Source: Lentisphaera marina (GTDB lineage: Bacteria; Verrucomicrobiota; Lentisphaeria; Lentisphaerales; Lentisphaeraceae). From it: a stretch of 64,000 nucleotides of DNA. The translations under genes were made by a program, and so were the position numbers. The DNA is taken from assembly GCF_028745505.1 (NCBI RefSeq), contig NZ_JAQZZL010000002.1, positions 1,054,001 to 1,118,000 on the forward strand, written 5' to 3'. The notes beneath the pieces were generated by a model. That model ran no database searches and was not told the origin of the DNA. It saw only the letters and a program-made list of their open reading frames with translations. This document shows, piece by piece, positions 9,566 to 18,053 of the stretch (position 1 is the stretch's first letter; the number at the start of each line of letters is the position of its first letter).

Positions 9566-9677
9566 GCCTAGACCCAAAGCATCTTCGGCAAAATTTTATA
9601 AAAATGCATAAACTCACTTCACTGATGAAGTAAACATGTTAATCTAGGCGAAATAAATTTTAAAAACCGAGATTCTT

Positions 9678-10565
9678 ATGAAATATGACTTCTTTTTGAT
9701 TTCCCCTTTTAATGATTCAGCTTCGGCAAAATCAGCCGTAGAGTACTTCTTCCAATCCGAAAAAATGGATTACACTTTAGCAGAAGAAAAAAACCATGAT
9801 TACTACAACTGTTTCATCTATCACCTCGAACTCGAAGAAGTACAGATTCAGGTAATCAAGGAACGTTTAATTGCGAAGCTCCAGGCTAATTCAAAATCAG
9901 ATGGCATCATCCTACCAATGGATTATTTCAAGACTAATACAGGCTTCATCGCTTTCGATATGGACTCAACACTCATTGAATGCGAATGCATCGATGAATT
10001 AGCAGTTAAAGCTGGTGTAGGCGATCAGGTAAAAGAAGTTACTGCAGCAGCTATGCGCGGTGAATTAGATTTCTCTGGAAGTTTTGTAAAACGTTTAAGT
10101 CTTTTGGATGGTTTAAAATTAGAAGCCTTAGATGAACTCAAAGAAGAACTTCCCCTCATGCCAGGTATGGAAAGTCTCGTGACAAAACTTGTTGCGAGCG
10201 AATGGAAGACAGCAGTTTTTTCTGGGGGCTTTACTTATTTCGCTGACTCACTTCAAGAGCGCTTTGGTTTTGATTATGTTCGTGCCAATGTTTTAGAATG
10301 TGGTCCCGAAGCTCTAACAGGTAAACACATTGGTCGTATCGTCGATAGCCAAGTTAAAAAAGAAAGTCTATTAGAACTATGTGAAAAAGAAGGCATTGAC
10401 CCAGCTTTTACCGTAGCTGTTGGTGATGGAGCGAATGACCTTCCGATGATTCACGCATCAGGTCAAGGCTTTGCCTTCCATGCAAAACCAATTGTTTGTG
10501 CAGAAGCGCCTAATTCTGTTAAAAATTGCGACCTTTCTGCGCTTGAGTTCATTCTTAATCTCTAA
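9678..10565 (+). CDS. serB: Phosphoserine phosphatase
   Basis: A HAD-superfamily enzyme that hydrolyses 3-phosphoserine, the last step of serine synthesis. HAD motif I is DMDSTLIE with nucleophile Asp94, motif II is FSGGF, and motif III/IV is GDGANDLPM. The N-terminal 80 residues resemble the ACT-like extension of bacterial SerB. The length of 295 residues is slightly below E. coli SerB. It is a stand-alone gene; serC lies 24 kb away in this window. Confidence 0.93.
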   Translation: MKYDFFLISPFNDSASAKSAVEYFFQSEKMDYTLAEEKNHDYYNCFIYHLELEEVQIQVIKERLIAKLQANSKSDGIILPMDYFKTNTGFIAFDMDSTLIECECIDELAVKAGVGDQVKEVTAAAMRGELDFSGSFVKRLSLLDGLKLEALDELKEELPLMPGMESLVTKLVASEWKTAVFSGGFTYFADSLQERFGFDYVRANVLECGPEALTGKHIGRIVDSQVKKESLLELCEKEGIDPAFTVAVGDGANDLPMIHASGQGFAFHAKPIVCAEAPNSVKNCDLSALEFILNL

Positions 10566-10631
10566 ATATTTTTGCCTATACGGCAATAAAGCGTAGCGTA
10601 TATCGTTTTAAAAATAAACTTTTGGAAATTT

Positions 10632-11750
10632 ATGCGCCTACTCTTATTACTGATTTTTTCTTTTAGCTTATTCTCCCAAGAAAATGAAACTAGTCATTAT
10701 CAAAATGCCCTAGCATTCAAATCATCTTGGGTACTCTACAGAAATGCCCCAGATAACTACGCATCCTATCGTGCCTTTTTAAAGAGTGCAACGGCCTTGG
10801 AGAATTCAGAATTAAAAGCAGGGGCTTACGCCTATGCTACTTTGGGCGCTTACCTGCAAGGTAAAGTGGAATACGGAACTAAAATCCATGTTCTACTTAA
10901 TGAATTGGGTCAGGAAATAGGTGATGTTAAATGGATGGACTTCTGTAATGTAGAACAATTTGGCGATGAATGTTCAGTTTGTGAAGGCTCAGCTAAGAAT
11001 GATCGCCCCTGTAAAAAGTGTAATGGCACCAAAACTTGTCGCAATGCTGAGTGCCGCAAGGGACAAATTATTACCCTAGAGAAAATTGATCAAAAGTTTG
11101 AAGAAGTGAGCACCGATTGTCCCGTTTGTGAGGCCACAGGTTTTTGTCAAACTTGTAATGGTAGTGGCGTCTACAAAATACCTTGTAATATTTGTCGTAG
11201 TTTTGGCTACTTACTCAATAAAGTTAAGGTACGTGAACAATTTAAAAATGGCTTAGAATCCATGAATAGCTTAGTCGAAGCAAATTTAATGGAAGGCTTT
11301 TCCCAAGATCAATTGGCCTTAGGCAAAATCAAGCGTGGAGATCGCTGGTATACGGCTGCAGAAATAGCAAAAATGGATTCAGCGGCTCAGATGAAGTTGG
11401 ATCGAAGCAATCAGGTTCAGCGTCGCCGCGAAGAACTCAAGCGTACTGAGGAACTTCGTGCTAAAATGGATGAAAAATTCAGAGCACTTGCTAATGACTC
11501 AATTTTAGAACCCGAAAAGTCCATCCGAGTGATAGAAAGTGATTTCTCCAATGAGCTCGACCCAAAGAAAAAGCAACTTTTAAATATTTACCTCAAACAA
11601 GCAGAGCTTGTCATTAAATCTCAAGAAGCTGAGAATAAAGGTCTGGAATTAGAGGCAATTAAATGGTTGCAAGAAGCGCAAAAATTACGTCATCATGATA
11701 GCCTGAAAGAGAAGGTCAAGGAATTAAAGTTGGGGAGTTTAGGACTATGA
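10632..11750 (+). CDS. Secreted or membrane-anchored CxxC-rich protein (DnaJ zinc-finger-like)
   Basis: The product has a signal peptide (residues 1-15) and a Cys-rich core at 114-190. That core contains CSVC, CKKC with following NGT, CRNAEC, CPVC, CQTCNGSG and CNIC. The spacing resembles the CxxCxGxG zinc-binding repeats of DnaJ, but there is no J domain. The rest (200-372) is strongly helical and charged. It overlaps the next gene by 4 nt and heads a three-gene envelope operon (to 13580). Its function is unknown. Metal binding is inferred from the motif pattern. Location outside the cytoplasm would be unusual for a zinc-finger fold of this type. Confidence 0.7.
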   Translation: MRLLLLLIFSFSLFSQENETSHYQNALAFKSSWVLYRNAPDNYASYRAFLKSATALENSELKAGAYAYATLGAYLQGKVEYGTKIHVLLNELGQEIGDVKWMDFCNVEQFGDECSVCEGSAKNDRPCKKCNGTKTCRNAECRKGQIITLEKIDQKFEEVSTDCPVCEATGFCQTCNGSGVYKIPCNICRSFGYLLNKVKVREQFKNGLESMNSLVEANLMEGFSQDQLALGKIKRGDRWYTAAEIAKMDSAAQMKLDRSNQVQRRREELKRTEELRAKMDEKFRALANDSILEPEKSIRVIESDFSNELDPKKKQLLNIYLKQAELVIKSQEAENKGLELEAIKWLQEAQKLRHHDSLKEKVKELKLGSLGL

Positions 11751-12724
11751 AGAATTTATCGACGCTCAACTTTTATATTAGAAATATAAAAATCCTTAGC
11801 TTCTTAGTATTCTTAAGTGGGCTGTTTTTATCAGCTTTAGAAATTGCCGATTATTTAAGTAAACTTAAAGTGAGTTCTTATGCGCCCAGCCATAGCCTGG
11901 GCAATGAAAGTGAGAAACTTCACCAAGAACTCAAGCGAGTAAAAACGAATCTCAGTGGACTCATGTTGCAGTTCGGTGAACAAGAAGTGGCTTATAGAAA
12001 AGAGCAACTCTACAAATCATATAGAGATGAAGCCGAGTTGGAGGATTTAATTGGTGAACTGGGTTTAATTGATGCAGATTTAATTGAGTATAAATCACTT
12101 CTAATTTCAACTCTTAATAAAGACATTGATGAAATGATAAAGCGTATTAATGGCGTTATCCAAGCTTATCAGCAAGAAGGCTTAATTGAAGTCAAAGAAG
12201 AAAAGGCAGCCGTAAAAGATTTTGAGCCTGTTTATGGTCCTAAAGCTTTAGAGAATTTACCTCTCATGCAAAATAAGTTAGATGAAACTTACACTTATAT
12301 GGAAGAACTCGGCGCCCAAATGGATAAAAAAGAAAACCGTGATTTAGTTGATTCCTACTTGAGTAAATTAATGGTGTTAAAGAACTTTGTAGGCTCACAT
12401 AAAAAGAAATTAGACGTCAAAGAAGATGAGATTAAAATCAAAGTGCTCCAAGTTCGTGACGACCTCACACAAATCCGCAATGACTTGCGTTTGAATTTGA
12501 CCAGCCATTGGGCAATAGAAGAGCAAATCGAAAAAGTAAGAGAGATTGCGAGCCTCGAACTCAATAATGCCGAACAATCACAGAAAGTGCTTAAGAATTT
12601 GAGCTTTCGTTACTTAAAAGGGGTGCTACTGTTGCTCGTTTTTAGTTTCATGCTTCCCTTTGCTATGATGCTAGGAGCGGATTACATGAGATTAAAAATT
12701 GGAGATAGCTCGAATGGAGCCTAG
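11747..12724 (+). CDS. Coiled-coil inner-membrane protein of unknown function
   Basis: The protein has one hydrophobic segment near the N-terminus (about 15-33) and one near the C-terminus (about 288-310), separated by about 250 charged residues predicted to be coiled coil. The topology puts the long helical region on one side of the membrane. It overlaps the upstream CxxC gene by 4 nt and the next gene by about 11 nt, so the three are translationally coupled and probably act together in the envelope. I do not recognise a family. Confidence 0.7.
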   Translation: MKNLSTLNFYIRNIKILSFLVFLSGLFLSALEIADYLSKLKVSSYAPSHSLGNESEKLHQELKRVKTNLSGLMLQFGEQEVAYRKEQLYKSYRDEAELEDLIGELGLIDADLIEYKSLLISTLNKDIDEMIKRINGVIQAYQQEGLIEVKEEKAAVKDFEPVYGPKALENLPLMQNKLDETYTYMEELGAQMDKKENRDLVDSYLSKLMVLKNFVGSHKKKLDVKEDEIKIKVLQVRDDLTQIRNDLRLNLTSHWAIEEQIEKVREIASLELNNAEQSQKVLKNLSFRYLKGVLLLLVFSFMLPFAMMLGADYMRLKIGDSSNGA

Positions 12725-13580
12725 TGGGCAAGCCCAAGATCAGCAACAAAAAGAATTAATTTTATCTGCTCTAAGCAGAGTGATAGCAAAAGAAAATAGT
12801 TTGAGTCTACTGAAAGGAGGATTAAAATTATTTTCCCGGGATAAACAATTATTTGCGAAGTACGCATTTGGTGTGACCATTTGTTTGTTTGCTTCAGTCT
12901 CGCTTTGTGTACTCTTTTATTTTATCTTCCAAGCCTTTGGACGTGAACCTTTAGAAGCAATGGTCCAAGGCAATATCAATTGGCCCAATTGGCTTTCGTG
13001 GCTCAGTACACCAGAGCAGTGGATTCGCGACTTTGGTGGTTTGATCATTTTAGCCATTAGCTATCTCATTATTGTATACCTTTCCGTTCGTTTAGCGTTC
13101 CTCTTTATGATTTATTGGACAGATGAAATGATTGCCTCAGTTATGAAAATCAGTCGAAACCGTCCCAATACACCCTTTAGTGTACGTTGGTTACTGCGTT
13201 TACTTAAAACGGGCTTACGCCTCACACTTCGAACTCTGGGGGTGACTCTCTTGTTTTTCTGCTTGAGCTGGATTCCCTTTATTGGATACCCCATTTTCCT
13301 CTTGGGTGTAGCTTGGAGTTCGGGTAAAGATATTATGGCTACAGTGGTGATGGTGTATGCTGAAGAAGAAATAGAAATTCCCAACTTATGCCAAATGCCC
13401 TTTAAAGACTCAGCTCGCTTAGGGTGGCTATTTTGCGTGGTGTATTCGGTTCCTCTGATCGGTATTTTATTTATGCCCTTATTGTATATTTTACAGGTCT
13501 GCGCATTTACCTTTGCAGTGGAATGCGAAATGCGCAACTTGTTGGGCGTCAATGAACAAGGGAATAAACTTATCTCATAA
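12714..13580 (+). CDS. Multi-span membrane protein, last gene of the CxxC operon
   Basis: The protein has hydrophobic segments at about 50-72, 110-140, 180-205 and 245-265, so four or more membrane spans. A TTG codon 15 nt upstream keeps the frame open, but the ATG at 12714 has GGAG nine bases before it and is the better start. The gene begins inside the last codons of the coiled-coil gene. No family is recognised. The amphipathic N-terminus and Trp-rich loops give no functional clue. Confidence 0.7.
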   Translation: MEPSGQAQDQQQKELILSALSRVIAKENSLSLLKGGLKLFSRDKQLFAKYAFGVTICLFASVSLCVLFYFIFQAFGREPLEAMVQGNINWPNWLSWLSTPEQWIRDFGGLIILAISYLIIVYLSVRLAFLFMIYWTDEMIASVMKISRNRPNTPFSVRWLLRLLKTGLRLTLRTLGVTLLFFCLSWIPFIGYPIFLLGVAWSSGKDIMATVVMVYAEEEIEIPNLCQMPFKDSARLGWLFCVVYSVPLIGILFMPLLYILQVCAFTFAVECEMRNLLGVNEQGNKLIS

Positions 13581-13628
13581 TTGCTGTATAGTAAGCCTAT
13601 TGTATAAAACTAAGTTTAGGAGGACTTT

Positions 13629-15362
13629 GTGAGTAAAAGCAAAAGTAATATTTTCGGATCTATTTTCTTAGCCATTTTTGGATTACCCTTCTTTGCTGCG
13701 GGAATATTTGTTATTGGACTCGCTTTGAAACCAGTATATCAAAACCATCAAGCGAAAGAGTGGTTAGAAACACCTGCTACTTTGACTCAATTAAAATTAG
13801 ATGGTCGTGGTGATTCTGTAAAAGTTGTGGCGGAATACCGTTATGTATTTAAAGGCAAAGAATACACAGGCGATACAGTTGGCTTCAATATGACAACGGG
13901 AAATGTCTCTAAGTATCATCAGAACTTATATGCAAAGCTCAACAAAGCTTTAGACGAAGGTAGAACAGTGCCTTCTTATGTAAATCCAAGTAATCCTCAA
14001 GAAGCCGTTTTAGATCGTAAAAATCGCACTCGTATGCTTCTTTTTATGATTCCATTTGGCTCCGTATTTGCTCTAATTGGTGGAGGCATAATGTTTGCAG
14101 GCCTCTTTTCTAGTAAAGCTCGTAAAAAAGAAAAGTTATTGGAAGAACAAGCACCTGATGAACCATGGAAATGGAATAAGGATTGGCAAGATTCAGTCAT
14201 TTTAGCCAAGACTTCAACAGGAGTGTGGGGCTTATTTGCAGTCGCAGTTTTTGTAAACCTTTTTATGATGCCTTTTTGGATGGGGATTTTAAATTCAGAC
14301 AAAAAAGTGCCAATCTTTGCCTATGGAATTGTGGGTCTCTTTCAATTAATTGCCTTTGGCTTAATTGGGACCTTTATCTATCACTTCATAAGAAGTAAAA
14401 AGTATGGCAAAGTGAGTTTCCATATGGAGACCTTTCCCGGTGTAATAGGGGGGCAATGTAAAGGAGTAATTAAAGTTCCTGTGGAAGTTCAAACTTTGGA
14501 TGGCTTTAAGCTTACCCTCAAAAACATTCACAAATACCGAACTGGTTCAGGGAAAAATTCGACGACACATAGGGATGTTCTTTGGGAAGATAGCAAAACT
14601 ATCAAAGCTAAACATAATAGCGGTAGCAACTTCAGTACCAATATTGAAGTTGAATTCGATATCCCAAGTGGTGGCAAAATCTCACAATCAACTGGTGATA
14701 GTAAGTACTGGGAATTAACTGCCATTGCTGAGACACCTGGAGTTGATTTTAAAGAAGAATTCTTGGTTCCTGTTTTTGTTACCGAAGATTCACAAAATAA
14801 GCCCATAGAAATCTTTGAAGAAAAGAAACTAGCTGAATCAAATTATGATTTGGAAGCCGCCTTACCCACTTACAAAATCTATATGCAAGAAATGAGTAAA
14901 GGTCTACTGATTACCGTGCCTAGAATGCGCAGAATCAGCACCTCATTACTTACTTTTATCTTCACCTGCGGTATCGGCACGGGCATGGGCTTCGCTATCT
15001 ACAATAAAGAGTACTTTGTCACTTTTGTCGTTGGTATATTTTTTCTTATCACATTAGCCTTTTTCTACTCAGCAACATTCATTAAAAGAGAATTCGCCCT
15101 CAAGGGAGAAAACTTGATTGTTAAACAAACTCACCCCCTGGGAACAAAGATTGTTGAATGCCAAAGAGATGATGCCAAGTTTGATATCAGTTGGAGTGCA
15201 AAAACTAATGATAAACCAACGTCTTGGGTGCTTAGCTTAAAATCTAATGGCAAAAAGATCACTCTTGTCAGCAACTGTAAAGATAAAGAGCTACTCATTG
15301 CTTTAAAGCACAAGCTTCTAAATCACGGTAAAGCACCGGGAACGGTAGATAGCTCAGCATAG
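13629..15362 (+). CDS. DUF3592 domain membrane protein
   Basis: The gene starts at GTG with a strong AGGAGGA ribosome site. Residues 10-35 form a membrane helix. Residues about 45-145 match the DUF3592 pattern (conversion of a WLETPATL segment to EYRYVFKGKEYTGDTV, then YVNPSNPQEAVL), closed by a second helix (137-160). Two further helices lie at about 200-255, followed by a beta-rich domain and another helix pair near 440-480. DUF3592 proteins have no established function. The repetition of membrane pairs and beta-rich segments suggests an envelope sensor or scaffold. It follows the three-gene operon by 48 nt but has its own strong translation start. Confidence 0.75.
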   Translation: MSKSKSNIFGSIFLAIFGLPFFAAGIFVIGLALKPVYQNHQAKEWLETPATLTQLKLDGRGDSVKVVAEYRYVFKGKEYTGDTVGFNMTTGNVSKYHQNLYAKLNKALDEGRTVPSYVNPSNPQEAVLDRKNRTRMLLFMIPFGSVFALIGGGIMFAGLFSSKARKKEKLLEEQAPDEPWKWNKDWQDSVILAKTSTGVWGLFAVAVFVNLFMMPFWMGILNSDKKVPIFAYGIVGLFQLIAFGLIGTFIYHFIRSKKYGKVSFHMETFPGVIGGQCKGVIKVPVEVQTLDGFKLTLKNIHKYRTGSGKNSTTHRDVLWEDSKTIKAKHNSGSNFSTNIEVEFDIPSGGKISQSTGDSKYWELTAIAETPGVDFKEEFLVPVFVTEDSQNKPIEIFEEKKLAESNYDLEAALPTYKIYMQEMSKGLLITVPRMRRISTSLLTFIFTCGIGTGMGFAIYNKEYFVTFVVGIFFLITLAFFYSATFIKREFALKGENLIVKQTHPLGTKIVECQRDDAKFDISWSAKTNDKPTSWVLSLKSNGKKITLVSNCKDKELLIALKHKLLNHGKAPGTVDSSA

Positions 15363-15491
15363 TTTTTCATCTTATAAAATCTTAAAACCTCCTTATCTAA
15401 AGCCATTTAATAAGGCCTTCAAATAGACCTAATGTCACTTTTTTGTTAATGACATGTTCTTTTGACTATAGATTAATTTTAAGGTGGTTTT

Positions 15492-16379
15492 ATGTACTTA
15501 TTTCGTTCAGTATTATTTTTTTTATTATGTAACACTTTAATATCGGCAAAGCAGCCCGAGGGAAGAGCTCCCGCTAAAGAAATAAAAGTCCCCGATTCAA
15601 TCAATTACACAGTACACAATTATCGCAAAGAAAAGGTACTTCGAGCCAATCAGATAGGCCTAGCTTACCTAAAAGACAGAAAGCAAGAAAAGCTCCCCGT
15701 TGTAATCTTCATTCATGGGGGTGGCTGGTCAAAAGGCGATAAGGATCAAATGGCGTACCTTGCGCTGAATTACGCTAAAGCGGGCTTTGTCGGAGTGACG
15801 ATTTCTTATCGCTTGTTATCAGAAGCTCACTACCCAGCGCAGGTTCAAGATGCCAAAGAAGCCCTACGTTTTATTAAAAGTCTAGCTAAAGATCATCCCA
15901 TAGATATTAATCGCATAGGTGTATGCGGTTATAGTGCAGGGGCACATCTAGCACTGTTAATAGCTTTGTCTGAGGGGGAAGCTTGGTACGATTCAGGTAA
16001 GTATGGCTCTTTTGATTCACGAGTGCGTTGCGCCGTTGGTATTTCGAGCCCAATCGACTTTAATACAAGAATTAAAGAGCAAAAAGGCAAGTTAAAAATC
16101 CTTACGGACGAACAACAGAAAGATAGCACTTTAGTTCATAAGTGTTCACCCTTAAATTTCATGTCTAAGGATCAAGTCCCCATCCTTTTATTTCATGGTG
16201 ATAAAGATGCCTTAGTTCCCGCCTATCATTACAAAAACTTTGCTAAGAAAGCAAAATCTCTGGGGATTAACAATTTAGAACTAAATATTAATCCACAAGG
16301 TGATCATACTTACTTTTTTCGTGAGAGTAAAAAACTTCAGCCAATTATGATGAACTTCTTTAAAAAACAACTTATGTGA
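15492..16379 (+). CDS. Secreted alpha/beta hydrolase (carboxylesterase type)
   Basis: It has an N-terminal signal peptide, an oxyanion-hole motif HGGGWSKGDK, and a nucleophile elbow GYSAGAH. A catalytic Asp is likely in GDKDALVP and the His in GDHTYFF. This is the BD-FAE/esterase-lipase fold, as in feruloyl and acetylxylan esterases. The length of 295 residues is typical. Extracytoplasmic esterase activity on plant or algal polysaccharide side chains would fit the glycosidases and sulfatases elsewhere in the window, but that is inference. Confidence 0.85.
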   Translation: MYLFRSVLFFLLCNTLISAKQPEGRAPAKEIKVPDSINYTVHNYRKEKVLRANQIGLAYLKDRKQEKLPVVIFIHGGGWSKGDKDQMAYLALNYAKAGFVGVTISYRLLSEAHYPAQVQDAKEALRFIKSLAKDHPIDINRIGVCGYSAGAHLALLIALSEGEAWYDSGKYGSFDSRVRCAVGISSPIDFNTRIKEQKGKLKILTDEQQKDSTLVHKCSPLNFMSKDQVPILLFHGDKDALVPAYHYKNFAKKAKSLGINNLELNINPQGDHTYFFRESKKLQPIMMNFFKKQLM

Positions 16380-16495
16380 ATATTATAACTATACCCGTCT
16401 TGTAAGATTAATGAGAATAAGGGACAGCTTTTTAAAATTACCTGCCTCCATTAACCCAGTCATTATTCCTTCAGATAGTGGCATAGATGCAAAAA

Positions 16496-17659
16496 TCATG
16501 GGAGTTGGATAAATGTAGGCTGCTTTAATTTGTCTGGTTGATACATACCCTTTGAATCTTTAAACATAAAATGTTGACTTTCAAATCGTATCGCTTTGTC
16601 ATCATTTTCGATAAGTTTTTTACATTTTAAGAAATAGTTCAATTTACTCTCATATTGAGTGATCTCACCCCAAAATGCATAGGTTTTTAAAGTGAAAACT
16701 GCACCTTGACTACCATCAAGTTTTGCTCCGACGGCAAATTGGTCATTGTCATAATTAAAATTAAACTGATATTTGGATATTCTTAGGTCTTGAATGTGGT
16801 TGTCCACATCTAATGACATGAAAAACCCATCCTCATCATTACAGAATTCTAATTTTAGATAAAAAAATTCATCTGTTTTTACCGCAGATTGTAAATAATT
16901 AATTTTTCCAGATGAGTCTTTAAAAATAAGTGATACTGAGCCATCTTCATATTCGAAAGTTAAGCTGTCACCGGATTGGGATTTAGCCTCAGAGATTACG
17001 TTTTTTCCATGGTTTTGTATACTATCTAAAGAGATAACGTAAGTAGCAGTTAAACCTCTTTTACCTACAGGCGTATTGGCGGACTCGTGGTACTTATTTA
17101 AAAGCATGTTCATTAGTGTATCAAAGTAAACAATTTGAGTAGGTGTTTTATATTCAGATAATAATTTCTCAACTTCATAAGTTTTATTTTCACTTTCAAG
17201 GCCAGCTATAAGAATAACATCAACATCTGAGATTTTTTCTAAAGAAAATAGACCCTTAAGATAATCTCTTGCTGATTCACGTTCTTTTATGGTTTGAGAA
17301 TATTCAGTAGCTTGGGATCTGAAGCTTGATACTGCTGCAGTGAATTTACATCTATTTCCATCTTTCCTTGCAGTTGTACTTTGTTTTATAAAAGGCGTTT
17401 TGAGTTCAACTATCGTCAAAGTGGATGAGTGTTTTTTATGAGCTATAAAATCTGGTTCAGGAGTGAAATCCCTTTCTTTATCATAAGGTAAACAATATTC
17501 TGAACTTTTTTCGAATGATTTAGGGTTATACAGATTTAAGACGCTGAAAATAATTGAATGTCGCTCAAATAATTCTTGATAGTACTTTTCTAGATTTATT
17601 TTGTTGACCAATAAATAATGAAGGCTATAAATTGCTGACCATAATTCGTTATTATTCAT
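16496..17659 (-). CDS. Shedu-like (DUF4263) PD-(D/E)xK nuclease with extra C-terminal beta-rich domain
   Basis: Residues 1-190 resemble the SduA/DUF4263 nuclease. An N-terminal helical part is followed by PEPDFIAH with PD at 69-70 and VELKTPF with ExK at 85-87, then FRSQATEYSQTI, like the conserved glutamine-tyrosine helix of Shedu. Shedu is a single-gene antiphage system. Residues about 200-387 are different: beta-strand rich and ending with AVGAKLDGSQGAVFTLKTYAFWGEI, which resembles a LamG/concanavalin-type repeat. This could be a sensing domain. The gene stands alone with about 400 bp upstream. The nuclease call is fairly strong; the C-terminal fold is tentative. Confidence 0.7.
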   Translation of the reverse strand: MNNNELWSAIYSLHYLLVNKINLEKYYQELFERHSIIFSVLNLYNPKSFEKSSEYCLPYDKERDFTPEPDFIAHKKHSSTLTIVELKTPFIKQSTTARKDGNRCKFTAAVSSFRSQATEYSQTIKERESARDYLKGLFSLEKISDVDVILIAGLESENKTYEVEKLLSEYKTPTQIVYFDTLMNMLLNKYHESANTPVGKRGLTATYVISLDSIQNHGKNVISEAKSQSGDSLTFEYEDGSVSLIFKDSSGKINYLQSAVKTDEFFYLKLEFCNDEDGFFMSLDVDNHIQDLRISKYQFNFNYDNDQFAVGAKLDGSQGAVFTLKTYAFWGEITQYESKLNYFLKCKKLIENDDKAIRFESQHFMFKDSKGMYQPDKLKQPTFIQLP

Positions 17660-17886
17660 ATTTACTCACCTCATGTTTTTGTAGTATGTTAAAAAAGTTT
17701 ATAATCATATCATCATCTAAAAATATATGAAGTGAAATAATTACATGAGTTCATCATCTCTGTATATCAGTATTTCTGTATGAGGCTTATGTGGGGGCGT
17801 GGGAATAGGTGTAGATAAGGGGTAGGTTATTTGAGAATGCCCCTGTGTTACAAGGAATATGGAACTGGGACTTAGGGTGATTTTGA

Positions 17887-18030
17887 ATGAATATTATAAG
17901 CGAACGCTCTTCACCGTTTACTAATACCAAATTTCCGGTTCATTTTAACGCTAATGTTAACGGGAAGACTCGTACCTATAGAGAAAACGACAAAGCTAGA
18001 GGCTCATATGAGTCTCCTGTTATAAAATGA
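17887..18030 (+). CDS. Possible 47-residue ORF (weak)
   Basis: A short frame begins ATG after GGGTGA and encodes a basic, polar peptide (MNIISERSSPFTNTKFPVHF...). It matches no family I know. The surrounding 394-bp gap between the Shedu-like and Hsp70 genes otherwise shows nothing I can interpret except a weak inverted repeat GAGGCTCAT/ATGAGTCTC near its end. It may be a remnant or non-coding. Confidence 0.15.
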   Translation: MNIISERSSPFTNTKFPVHFNANVNGKTRTYRENDKARGSYESPVIK

Positions 18031-18053
18031 TTCGTAGTTGAAGCCTAATTAAC

